Positions 54,303 through 64,000 of a stretch of 64,000 nucleotides of DNA are shown here, piece by piece. The notes under the pieces were generated by a model. The model ran no database searches and was not told the origin of the DNA. It was given only the letters and a program-made list of their open reading frames with translations. A program made the position numbers and the translations under genes. The number at the start of each line of letters is the position of its first letter. Positions within the stretch are counted from its first letter, which is position 1. Source of the stretch: Trichosporon coremiiforme (taxonomy: Eukaryota; Basidiomycota; Tremellomycetes; Trichosporonales; Trichosporonaceae); contig BCJJ01000034.1 of NCBI GenBank assembly GCA_039545355.1, forward strand, positions 82,358 through 146,357, given 5' to 3'.

Positions 54303-54938
54303 GATTGCTGCTTCTCGGGGATGAGGTGATGCGAAAGACTGGCCCGACCCGCGTGCTATAAGAAGAAGCATGCACCCCGTACAGCAGACCGGGGTGAATG
54401 GTCTGGAATCTTCCTGCCTGCCTGCCACTGCCTCATGAGCCAACGGTATGGCATCAGCAAGAGCAACTACGTCATAGCGCACTCCACTGACCGAGCTCCC
54501 GCGGCACCCACCATTCCCATTCCGGCGTCGTCGACTCGCTCTTCCCACAGGTCACATGATGCTTTGCCATGCGTTTGTCGCATGGACGAGGATGCAGTGG
54601 GACCCCTCTTCAGTTTCCGGTGTCCGGCATCGTGGATGATCTCGATGATGATCCGAGGCGGCGATCCTCACGATCTTCGGGAGCGTGGCACTACGGTGTC
54701 CAGCCCGAATATCCGCTGTTGCAAGCTGTACGCGCCGAACTATCATAGTGACAATCAGAATGCACGCCAACACTTGCGGCTTGGGTGGCCCCACGGGTCC
54801 ATACATTATCAGCGAGGCGGCGCTTGCAGCGCGGCGACCTCGCCGACCCATTGATATCCGCAAACCTAACCCGCACGAGTGGCACTAGTCGGAACCCAAT
54901 ACTTAATGAACCCGGTGCTGGACGTTCCTCACCACAAG
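54303..54938. other. Intergenic between divergent genes
   Basis: Holds the promoter of the split-start gene (minus strand) and that of the beta-propeller-like gene; no other feature seen. Confidence 0.5.
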
Positions 54939-56476
54939 ATGTTTGCCCTCCTTCTCCTCGCGACCAAGGTGCTCGGTGGCATCACCGCCGGCGAGATCGG
55001 GAAGTGGACCCACCCCGACGACACGCCCACGTTCCCCTTCGTCGACAAGGACGGCACCTTCTACGCGCAGTCCTCGCACGCGAGCTACTCGCTGCCGTCC
55101 GACCCCGAGGGCTACGGCAGCCGCAAGTGGTCGTTCTACACGGGCGAGGACTTTGACTCGCTTGTGCTCGACAAGGACATCTCGAACGCCTTCGACCCGA
55201 ACGAGCCGCGAGACCGCAACAACGAGACGACCTTCCGCCGCGTGCAGCGCTCACCGACCGGGCGCGAGGCGACGATGCCGGCCCCGACGTCGTCTTACAA
55301 GGAGCGCAACTTCTGCGACCTCGCGGGGCTGTGGGTCGACCCCGACACGGGCGACTGGATCGGCCTCGTTGCACAACGAGTTCACGCCGGCGCCCTTCGG
55401 CGACAGGATGCACTACGACGCGATCGACCGCGCCGTCTCCAAGGACCAGGGCCGCACATGGACGATCACTGAGCACCTCCTCACGACACCGTACAGCACG
55501 AAGCGCGGCGACAACGCGACGTTCCCGCAGAGCACGTACTACTACGGCAATGGCGACCCGCGCGTCACGTTCGACTACACGGGCGGGTACGTGTACGTCT
55601 TCTACAACTCGCGCGTCGTCGACAAGGGCGGCAGCTGGAAGCTGTTCTACCAGCACGTCGCGCGCGCCTGTCTGAAGGACAAGTTCACCGGCTTCAAGAA
55701 GTACTACAAGGGCAGCTGGGACCAGCCGGGGGTCGGGGGTATGGAGAGCGTGCTCGTCCCGACCTCGGTGAACGCGAACGGGTACACGCGCGTCGAGTAC
55801 AACCCCAACACGCCGGGCAAGGCTGAGGAGCAGGTCAAGGGGAGCACCGCGCCCGGGACCTCGCGACTCTTCGTCATGGACGTGACGTATAACGCCTTCA
55901 TCGGCAAGTGGATCGCGGAGCCGCAGAGCCCCGAGAAGGACGCCACCTCTCAGGAGTACTACGTCTGCGATAACATTGCCGTGCCCAAGTGGATTCTTCT
56001 CGGCACCTTAGGCGACAAAGTACAAGACCTTGAGCTGGTACCGCTGGTTCGTCGACGCCGTGGGTAAGACGAGCGGCCAGATCACCGGCCGCCACTGGCG
56101 CGGCTACTGCTCCTACCACTGCGCCAACGGCAACGCCGACTACATCAACATCTCGCACGACGCAGCCGACGGCGTCAAGCCTCTCGCCGGCACGCTCGGA
56201 GGGTACACCCTCAAGGCGACCGGCGACGGCGCGTACACCCTCGGCAAGAACGGTAAGGTCCTCGGCGTGACAGAGCGCAAGTGGGGCGCGGCCGCGACCC
56301 TCGGCTCGGGCACCGACGCCAAGAGTCAGTGGTGGGTCATCCCCGACGCCAACGGCGGGTACCGCGCCATAAACCGCTGGAGCTCGCTCGTGCTCGCCGG
56401 CGACAAGACCATCCCCGCCCGCCACTGGGACCACGGCGGCGACCGCGTCGCCGACCAGATCCTCTTGTTGCAGTAA
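54939..56476 (+). pseudogene. Secreted beta-propeller/sialidase-like gene with two frameshifts
   Basis: A signal peptide (MFALLLLATKVLGGITAG) opens a coding stretch that continues through the whole region but in three frames. An extra T in CTCGTTGCACAA (55369-55370) shifts after DPDTGDWIGL, and an extra A in GACAAAGTAC (56016-56019) shifts after WILLGTLGD. There are no splice sites at either point. Read across the breaks, the product is about 510 aa, with an Asp-box (SKDQGRTWT), a Tyr/Trp-rich propeller-like body and a C-terminal lectin-like part (YTLKATGDGAYTLGKNGK). Probably glycan-acting, by inference. Both lesions are +1 in short homopolymers, so sequencing error cannot be excluded; if so the gene is intact. 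Confidence 0.7.
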
Positions 56477-56570
56477 GAGCAGCGTTGTAAAGCGCAGTGC
56501 TGTAGTCAAAAAGCTGTAGTCAAAGAAGTTAAAGTGAATAACATACGGCTCAAATGTGAGAAACGAATCG

Positions 56571-57752
56571 TTACCCCACGCTCAGTGCGGATTTGCCGTC
56601 GCGGGCGGCGAACCAGTGTGCCCCGTTGTAGTTCCACACCTCTGCCTCTTCACCGCCCTTCAGGTCGAGCGCCTCGCGCAGCCCCCGCTCAGTGTTCAGC
56701 CGCATGACCAGCTGCAGCGCGACGAGTAGCTCGAGCGGGCCCTGCGGCGGCAGGTGCCGGGGTATCCCCCGCCTGTCGCGCAGGTACGGCGGCGACACGT
56801 GCACACGCCCGTCCGCCGCAAGGCGCAGTGTCAAGAACACGTCCCAGTTGGTCAGCACGACTTGCGTACGGCGGTGGAGAAGCATGCGCCCGAGCACCTC
56901 GAGCAGCGCCGTCACGATTCCGTCCGGCACGCGGGAGGGCGCTTGCAGCTTGACTCGTAGCCCATCAGGGACGATGGGGTCGGCATACCCCGCGGCTTCC
57001 AGGGACAGGCTCCCGTTCTTGTTGAGCAGGGACGCATGCAGGGCGAGAGCGTCCTCGCGTGTGAAACTGGGCACGACCTCGATTGCGAGGGCCGGCTCAC
57101 TCGTGCCGATCACCGTGCCAAAGGTGAGCACGAGCGGGCTGCGCTCGGGCGGCACCTCAAAGTTGAGCACGGTGGGGACGACGTGCGACACGGTCGAGCT
57201 TCTCTTCCGCTTACCCGGAGACGACTTTACCGGCTCAAGCAGCGGCACAAGCCCCGCGTACTTGTTCGCAAAGGATATCGAGCTGCGCTCGGATACGTCC
57301 TCCCAGCGAATGTCGCGCAAGGTCTCGTCTTCCACGGCGCGCTTGTCAAAGTACAGCCCGTCGATGAGGCGTGCCGGTACGAGGAGCAGGTCGCGGAGCA
57401 GGCTGGTAATATACTCCTTATCGGCAATGGGCGGATAGTGGGTAAACATTGTAGTGAAGAGTCGTGCGGCGTCAGCAAACTGGCCGACCTCGGCGGCAAT
57501 GGGGTGTGCGCGGAGGTGTCGTTCCAGCACGCTGAAAAGCGACACGGGGCCGTCGCGGTCGAGGACGAATTCCACTGTGCCAGCGCGCGGCTTCAAGAAT
57601 GACGAGTGGGCGACGGGCGGCGGCAGGCCGAGCCGCCCCTGCAGGAAGAGTAGGATCCAGGAGACGTCGGAGACGGTTCGCTCAGTCGACGGCGGCGGGA
57701 GAGCGGGGAGCTCGTATCCCCGGAGAAGGGAGCGAATGTTGGCAAACACCAT
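56571..57752 (-). CDS. Unassigned 393-aa protein
   Basis: A single exon starting at the ATG of MVFANIRSLLRGYELPALPP. No signal peptide or membrane helix. A basic patch (SPGKRKRSS) near residue 190 could be a nuclear localisation signal. The C-terminal half alternates strands and helices (VVLTNWDVFLTLRLAADGRV; then LELLVALQLVMRLNTERGL). I do not recognise the family. It is divergent from the gene at 57966 with 213 bp between the starts, so they may share a promoter. Strong third-position GC supports a real gene. Confidence 0.72.
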   Translation of the reverse strand: MVFANIRSLLRGYELPALPPPSTERTVSDVSWILLFLQGRLGLPPPVAHSSFLKPRAGTVEFVLDRDGPVSLFSVLERHLRAHPIAAEVGQFADAARLFTTMFTHYPPIADKEYITSLLRDLLLVPARLIDGLYFDKRAVEDETLRDIRWEDVSERSSISFANKYAGLVPLLEPVKSSPGKRKRSSTVSHVVPTVLNFEVPPERSPLVLTFGTVIGTSEPALAIEVVPSFTREDALALHASLLNKNGSLSLEAAGYADPIVPDGLRVKLQAPSRVPDGIVTALLEVLGRMLLHRRTQVVLTNWDVFLTLRLAADGRVHVSPPYLRDRRGIPRHLPPQGPLELLVALQLVMRLNTERGLREALDLKGGEEAEVWNYNGAHWFAARDGKSALSVG

Positions 57753-57965
57753 GGCGGTGTGGGTGACTACAAGATGCACTGACCATGCTACTGGTCTGGA
57801 CGTCAGAAGCTGAGAGACAGAGCGATATCAGAAGAGCGCTGAGGATACTCAACCGCTCGAGCGCCACCCGTCACGTGACGTCGGCCTCCATTGACAATAC
57901 AGTCAACCGTGATGATCATCTCGACGTCTCGATATCACTCTGCACGTTGCCCGCCCGACAGCACT

Positions 57966-59917
57966 ATGAACGAGGGCGGGGTGGCCAACGCTCCTTGCCC
58001 CCCTCACTGTCCCGTCGTGCGTCCCGCTCGCCCCGGTCCCCTCCTTATCTACCCCGGCGACCTCATCGGCCACGGCAAGCTGCGTGATCTTGCTCTCCCG
58101 CCCGACGCCCGCGATCCGAATGTCAGGTTCCATGATCTGTACGACCAGCTGGCCAGCATCAAGTGCGCTGGACTAGTTCTCAACGACACGCTCCCGGAGG
58201 CGAGCCAGACTTTGAGCGCTGGGGACTCCCGACTGATGGCCTCTGGCGGCCGCTCTTCGGACTCTGGACGTGTGAGCATGCCTTCAACTCCGAGGAGCAT
58301 GACCGCGTCGCGGACTCTGTCGCGAACCTATTAAGCTCTGTGAGCTCTATGAGGATCGTGTGCCGCTTACACCAGACTCATGCTCGCCTTCCGTTCAGCA
58401 CCGGTCTGGAGCCTTTACCGCCCCACCATGTCCGGAAGGCGACGTTTGGACTGCGCTCTCGTGTTGAGCAGCTGCTGAACCACACCAGTGATTGGATCAG
58501 ACGGTTTGATCCGCTCGCCAGCTGGCGCATGTGGATGCGGGCGCGCATGTTCAACGCTCCGACGGATTTCAAGGTGCGCTTTTGTCTGAGCGACGTCTCA
58601 GCCTGCTAGTCCGCTGACATCAGGTTCGAGGTTGCACGACTACCATTCTGGTTACCGAGGGCGGCAGCGACTGGACCCGAGACAGGGACCACCTCCCGCA
58701 GGCCTACACCCCCGTGTTCTGCATCAACAGCCAGTACAAACTTCACTACCGGCTCCCCGACGAGTCCGAATACTGTGTGCTAATCGAGCCGGGCACTGTC
58801 GTGGGCCTGCTCGGCGGCGTCTTCGAGTACAGGCTGGAAGAGGGCTTGTCTCTACCGGGGGCCATGGGCCCGGGTTGCTTCCTTACATGCTACACGAGCA
58901 AGACGATGTTCGGCGAGGGCGGCTCCTTCCCGATGCCGCACCCGGAGATGCACATTCACCCGAAACAGGATGTGCGCCCCCAGCGATCGCCAACGCCCGA
59001 GCCGATTCTTGTGACCCCGAGATCGAGCAAGCGGCTGAAACTCGCCCAGCGACAAGAAGAGGAAATCACGAAGCCAGAGGTGCGACTCATCGACGGACAG
59101 GGTAAGCGATTCCCGCGTCTAGCGACGACCCTCTTCTATCCGACCCCTCTGCCGACAACAAACCCCAATGCCGCGGTGCACCGCTGCATCTACGACCTCG
59201 ACCCTCTCACCTGGCCCAAGTTCACCGTTGCGCACATCACGACGGCGTACGGACAGAAGACTGCGGATCTCTTGAAAAAAGCGGCCAACAAGCTCCGAGG
59301 GGTGAGTGCTCCGCGTGTCTGGCTGACGCCAGCTGCTGCCAGGCTCAGCGTTCGTCAGCTACCCGCCGAAACCGGAAGAAAAGCGACGGGTGGACCCGCA
59401 CGTCGAGAAGGCGTTGGGGGCGTTGCGTGTGTCGCTCAATGCGCTGTTGAAGCACACCGTGTTCACGCTCGGCCAGATTGACCTCCCCACTGTGCACCGC
59501 ATGCGACACCGTCACACTCGCTACTGCGCCGCCGAGCCCTGGTACGACGCCCAACACCAGGCAGCGACCACAACGTTTTCTGTCTCGAGCGGTACCGCGG
59601 ACTGGACGCGGGGCGACGATCACTCGTCGGAGGACTACACGCTACTCTTCAGCCCGAGCGGGGACTGCCGGCTCCACCTGCGCACACCGGACGCCAGCGA
59701 GACGGACGTGATGGAGGTCAAGTGGGGCACTGTCGCCATCTTCCTCGGTGAACTGTACGAGTATCGTGTCGAAACAGAGCCTCAGTCGCTCGTCTTCACT
59801 TGCTGGACCAGCAAGAGCGCCTCCTCCTGCGACCTGCCCGAAGTGAGCGATGTTGTGTCCCTGGCCCGCATCGACAGTGCGTTCGGCAAGGGTTTGATGT
59901 GGAAGCACGCCCTGTAA
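57966..59917 (+). pseudogene. Unassigned gene with a duplicated domain and frame breaks
   Basis: Coding character runs from the ATG at 57966 to the TAA at about 59917. An intron at 58574-58623 (GTGCGC to CTGACATCAG) is clean. A frame break without splice sites occurs near 58196-58205 (after NDTLPEA, resuming at PDFERWGLP), and the GTGAGT donor at 59302 joins the next exon only with a frame mismatch. Two repeats are visible: SDWTRDRDHLPQAYTPVF, then LGGVFEYRLEEG and FLTCYTSK, recur as ADWTRGDDHSSEDYTLLF, then LGELYEYRVETE and FTCWTSK. The family is unknown. It may be a pseudogene or an intact gene with assembly errors; the reading is complicated by unverified splicing. Confidence 0.6.
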
Positions 59918-59962
59918 CCCTATTAAGTGTAGCCATTAGTTGTTGTTAGGTCATGCATGCTT

Positions 59963-61200
59963 CTACTTTGTCTTGGCGGCTGCAGCGGCGTCCTTTGCAG
60001 AGACGGCCTTGGCCTCCTTGGCCTCGGCATACTCGCGGGCGTGGCGGAGCGCGGTCAGCTCACTGTACGCCCACATGGTCATGATGGAGGCGCCGGGACC
60101 GACGATAAGAGCTCCGGCAACGAGGACGGTGCCGTACAGCCACTTGCGCGCCGTGCTGGCGCGCTGGCGACGCGCGAGCGCGAGCAGCACCTTGCTGCCG
60201 ACGGCGAGGGTGGTAAGGAAGAAGTCGGTCGAGAGCAGGCGGTGGCACGCGGCGGCAAGAGTCGGCTCCTGGGGGCTGAAGGTGAACACGTCGGCGAGGC
60301 TGAGGCCCTCCTGCACCTGCGCCCAGAGGGTGAGCTGCGACTTGAGCGAGGCGGCAATGCCGAGCGCCGCGATGAGGTAGATGCCCATGCGGGGCGGTAC
60401 GGCGGTGAAGCCCTTGCGGAACAGCGGGGGGAGGATGATGTTGATCGCGAGCATGTAGAGCGGGAAGATCTGCCACAGGCTCTGCGCGTCGTACTTTTGC
60501 GACAGGGGCGAGAGCTCCATCCACAGACTGGGGATAAGGAAGCCGACGATCGTGGACACAACGGTAGTGTACAGGAACGACGAGCGGGGGACGTTTGCGT
60601 TGTACTGCACCGAGTGCTTAAAGGTCGCGCGCACCTTGCGCCTCGCGGTCTCGGGGAGGAAGAAGACTTCGTCGCCGAGGTCGACCTTGTGGTGGTGCCT
60701 GCGCCAGTGTTTGGGCGTGCTCCACGAGACGCAGGCGTAGTAGGCCGGGAGCGCGATGCCGGCCGTGATGACCTGGCCAACGAGGAGGGCGATCGTGGAC
60801 AGCTGCGCGACACCGAGGCGCATGCCAAAGCCCTCGACGTTGCCGTGCGCGTCCTTGCTGGCGCTGCGCCGAGAGCTCGGCCGGAAGCCCTCGTACACCG
60901 TCACGAGCACGGCCGCCACGAAGAGGCCGCCAAAGTATTGCATGAACGGCCCACCGGCAGGGGCCGCAAGCGCGGAAGAGAACGCCGTGTTCAGCTTGCA
61001 CAGCAGGTTGTTGAAGCCGTTCGCGATGGGGTAGCGGTGGGCAAGCGGCTGGGCCAGACACTGCGGGGCATCGAGGAGGTTGGGCTGGGTGGACTTGATG
61101 CCCTTGACTGCTGTCAGCGGTGGGCGTGGGCAGACTCACTGGAAACGCCGATCGCGGCCGCACCGACGGCGGTGAGGCCAGCAAAGTATCGGCCAGACAT
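59963..61200 (-). CDS. Multi-pass membrane protein, unassigned
   Basis: Spliced as complement(61140-61200, 59963-61107), 401 aa, with a 32-nt intron (GTGAGT, GCTGACAGCAG). About seven to eight hydrophobic segments are visible, for example GLFVAAVLVTVYEGF, IALLVGQVITAGIALPAYYA, TVVSTIVGFLIPSLWM and LYGTVLVAGALIVGPGAS. A His-rich loop (WRRHHHKVD) follows the second pair. The N-terminus (MSGRYFAGLTAVGAAAIGVS) is itself hydrophobic. The C-terminus is Ala/Lys-rich. The layout recalls membrane-bound enzymes of fungal secondary metabolism, but I see no diagnostic motif, so I leave it unassigned. Confidence 0.78.
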
Positions 61201-62260
61201 GGTGTGTTGTGTATGAGAGAGAAGGAGGGATGCGCTCACACGCTCTCAGCTGACCGCTACGTCGTCTTTCTCGGGTGTGTTGTGTGGCCCTCGGCTCGGT
61301 GCCCCTCAGATAAGCTCCGCTGACGTCAGGCACGTGACCCGCTCGGGGCCAATCACATCTTATCAATTGCGCTGGGCCTCCACCGACCCCGCGCGAAGAT
61401 CACAGCGCGAGTGTCGTGCAAAGTGTGTCTTGAAGGACGCAGATTGCTGAGCAGAAGGAGATACTGAGGGATGTATCAAGTAGCGGTTGCACACTCGTTG
61501 CAGTCAGCAATCTCTCGACAATCGAACCTGACAGGTTTCAGCCCCTCCAATTGCTGGCCGGCCGGTAACCTCTGGAGGCCGACGCTCCCGGGCCATGGGA
61601 CTTAGGAAGTGCAGTCTTGCTGGGTTGCAGGCTGTATATGCAGCAGTCCATCGCGGTTATTGGGGTCGACGGTCATGAGCTATGCGACGTCTTGAGTCGG
61701 AGCTTGTGGGAGAACTCCGGGAGCGCTGGCTCACTGCTCCAACTCTCAACCATTGCGTTGCAGCCGTACGTACTTTGCGAGGTGCACTGGTCGGTGGTGC
61801 AGAAAGCACGTCTTCCTCCCCTTCGAGTCATGCTCCCCTTCGTCAGACCTCCACCGGTCTCTACGTGCTCTCCGATGTACCGCCCTGAGTCGGCCCCGCC
61901 TGGCCAGCTGTGGCTGACGGCACCTGACTGTCGCCCGCAAATCTGTTCCGCCGACGTGTTAACGGCGTGGGCATGCAGTGTGTCGGTGCGTGCTGAGCTC
62001 ATGCGGGACAATGATAACCGATTGACAAGCGAGATCTGCGATGCAGATCATGCATTCCTGCGACGCTGACCAAGAAGCACAGTGTGAATAAGCATCCCGT
62101 TTCTTGAATATCATACCGGTCCGGCCGACTAGGCCGGTTTCGGGCTAGTCCGACCACTGTACGATACTCTCCGATATCGGGCTCAGTTTATTTATTTTGC
62201 CGAGATGTTGGGAGCGTGAGCATTTCGACCTCTCCACTCTCCACAACATTGTCCATCACC
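61201..62260. other. Intergenic and promoter of the MFS transporter
   Basis: About 1 kb with no gene seen. An AT-rich TTTATTTATTTT stretch at about 62188-62199 precedes the MFS gene. Confidence 0.5.
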
Positions 62261-63683
62261 ATGAACAAGCACCCGCCGGAAGACAACCCGGCGTCCGACC
62301 TGCGGTACATCTCGTCGCTGCCGCCGCGACTGCGAACGAGTGAGGATTCGGCGCTGCGGTCGGAGCTTGAGCTCGAGCTGGAGCGTGTCCAGTCGGCGCC
62401 TCTGAACGACAAGGATGCGCCGCCGGTTCACGAGCCGCACGCAGGGCACATCGACCCGCCGCCCGACGGCGGCCTTACGGCGTGGCTCACGGTCATCGGC
62501 AGCGCGTTCAGCATTCTCTGCGTTCTCGGACTCGTCACGGGCGCGGGACAGCTGCAGGCGTACTACCTCAAGCACCAGCTCAGCAACTACTCGACATCAA
62601 CAGTAGCGTGGATCGCTTCAACCCAGATTACCCTGACATTTGGCGGCGCAGTCATCTCGGGAGCGCTCTTCGACGCCTACTCTGCGCGGCCGCTGGTGGT
62701 CGCGAGCACGATTGGGCAGGTCGGTTCTCTCGTGGCCCTAGCTTGTGAGTCTGCCCACCGTCAGAGCTGACCCAGTCTCCAACAAATACTACCAGATCAT
62801 GCTGTCGCACGCAGCGTTCGGCGTTTCGGGTGCGATCGTCTACTCGCCGGCGACGGGCATCGCGGCGCACTGGTTCCTCCGCCGGCGAGGAACGGCGGTC
62901 GCCGTCATCATGAGCGGCGCCGGCGCCGGCGGCGTCATCTACCCGCTGCTGATCAAGGCGCTGACCGACCATTACATATGGCGGAACGCGATCCTCATCC
63001 TCGCCGCGGTACAGGCCGGCTTCATGGCCCCGGGATGTCTGTTCATGCGCAAGCGCCTGCCGAACCGTCCACCCGCGCCGCTGTCCGCCCTGAAGAGACC
63101 GTGGAAGGACAAGCGGTACTGCTTCCTCATCGTAGGACAGAGCATGACCAGCATGGCCGTGTTCTCCCCCTACTTCAACGCCGCCGCCTACGCACGGGGC
63201 ACAAGCATCGAGGGCTACGCTGTGACGATCCTCCAAGCGGGAAACTTTGTGGGGCGACTGGCCTGCGGCCCCCTCGCAGACTGGATCGGGACATGGCGCG
63301 TCTTCGTCGGCTTCGCGGCGCTCTCGGCCATCTGGCTGTTCGCGTTCTTCGTAGGCCACTTTGGCACGGCGGCCATTATCGTCGGCTTGGCCGGGTACGG
63401 GTTCGCGAGCGGCGGACACATCACGCTCATCCCCGCCGTTACGGCGAGTATCTCGCCAGCGCACGAGATCGGACTGCGAATTGGCTTGCTCTGGACTGTC
63501 CTCGCTATCCCGATGCTTGTCGGCCCGGTCATCTCAGGAGAGCTCATCCAGGCAGGCGGCGGACTGTACAAATGGGCTGGCGTGTGGAACGGCCTCCAGT
63601 TCGTCATGTCGTCCACGATTTTAGGGTTACCGGGTACGGTGCAGTGGTTCCGGGAGCGGAATGAGAAGAAACAAAGGGCTTGA
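62261..63683 (+). CDS. MFS transporter, monocarboxylate (MCT/Mch-like) type
   Basis: Spliced as 62261-62744 plus 62776-63683, 463 aa. The 31-nt intron (GTGAGT, GCTGACCCAG) restores reading into LAFSNKYYQIMLSHAAFG. An acidic hydrophilic N-terminus (about 70 residues) precedes the family signature PPPDGGLTAWLTVIGSAF at helix 1; twelve membrane segments follow, with the helix 2-3 loop LFDAYSARPL and the WFLRRRGTA turn. Fungal members move monocarboxylates, riboflavin, nicotinate or siderophore-like solutes across membranes; the substrate cannot be told here. It is the last gene before the chromosome end, only about 0.3 kb from telomeric repeats, so it may be subject to position-effect silencing. 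Confidence 0.9.
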
Positions 63684-63980
63684 GAGTTGTAACTTCATTC
63701 AGAACGATACTACATATGCATAGGGTTAATCGGGTACAGGGTTGCTGAACACCTGCCGAAGGGTCGCGTAGGTTGCCGCCGCAACCGACGATGCAAGTGC
63801 TCCACCATCTTGTACCGTTCGCACTGCAGCTACAAGTTGCAGTGTTACGACACCTGCCCTTCAGCATCTGTGAACAGCTCTACCGAGTATAGCCGTGTTC
63901 ATTCGGCCCAATCCAGTGACTCGAGACCTCGTTAATGAGAGAAAGTGGCTAGAGCACGACGACGTCGACCGATCAATGCC
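63684..63980. other. Subtelomeric spacer
   Basis: About 300 bp between the MFS gene and the telomeric repeat; no gene or repeat array seen. Confidence 0.5.
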
Positions 63981-64000
63981 TTAGGGGGTTAGGGGGTTAG
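63981..64000 (+). repeat. Telomeric repeat TTAGGGGG
   Basis: Two full TTAGGGGG units and TTAG at the last bases of the window. The unit equals the Cryptococcus-type telomere sequence, and the G-rich strand runs toward the right end, as expected for a right-hand chromosome end. Confidence 0.85.

Noticed and set aside
59957..61216. 419-codon plus-strand frame over the membrane protein
   Set aside because: Arg/Glu-rich shadow; the minus strand gives membrane helices and a proper short intron.
1..64000. CRISPR arrays, bacterial operons or phage genes
   Set aside because: No regularly spaced repeats or ribosome-binding sites; spliced genes, tRNA introns and the telomere repeat show a fungal chromosome.

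Overview
The window reads as the right-hand end of a chromosome of a basidiomycete yeast, most likely a tremellomycete (Trichosporonales or Cryptococcus-like). The evidence is a GC-rich genome, many introns of only 31-61 nt with CTAAC/CTGAC branch sites just before the acceptor, dispersed intron-containing tRNA genes, and a final 20 bases made of the unit TTAGGGGG, the Cryptococcus-type telomere repeat, on the strand expected for a right-hand end. The species is an inference; the eukaryotic and fungal assignment is firm. CDS boundaries below come from splicing by eye: every multi-exon model given as a normal CDS sums to a multiple of three with one open frame.

Layout. (1) 1-15.4 kb: a minus-strand array of cell-surface proteins with paired jelly-roll-like domains: two intact membrane-anchored paralogs (1.2-3.1 and 6.7-8.4 kb), a decayed third copy (9.1-10.6 kb) and a secreted relative with repeats (12.8-14.6 kb). 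Two tRNA-Val genes and a decayed plus-strand gene lie among them. (2) 15.4-26.3 kb: two apparently identical 1757-bp Tc1-type transposons in the same orientation, flanking a tRNA-Gly, a serine beta-lactamase-fold hydrolase and an ENA-type Na+/K+ efflux ATPase. (3) 26.8-45.9 kb: mostly small genes I could not assign, plus seven tRNA genes. Four genes (28.4, 32.4, 39.2, 42.4 kb) form one unfamiliar family: a short first exon, a conserved phase-1 intron, two UBA-like helical repeats and a terminal HX2HX5-6CX2C motif. Two others (35.1 and 37.1 kb) share paired WRxxLGVW motifs. A block at 37.8-38.2 kb holds eight exact copies of ATCTCAAA. (4) 46.7-53.4 kb: metabolic genes: a PI-PLC-like phosphodiesterase, a LURP-one-related protein, a nitronate monooxygenase and an SCP-x-type thiolase; the last two both end in AKL, a peroxisomal signal. 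(5) 53.5-64 kb, subtelomeric: a disordered protein whose start codon is split by an intron, a secreted beta-propeller-like gene with two frameshifts, two unassigned genes (one with a duplicated domain and frame breaks), a multi-pass membrane protein, an MFS transporter, then the telomere repeat.

The genes do not form one pathway. The best candidates for undescribed biology are the HHCC family, the WRxxLGVW family and the ATCTCAAA motif block, all within 28-43 kb.
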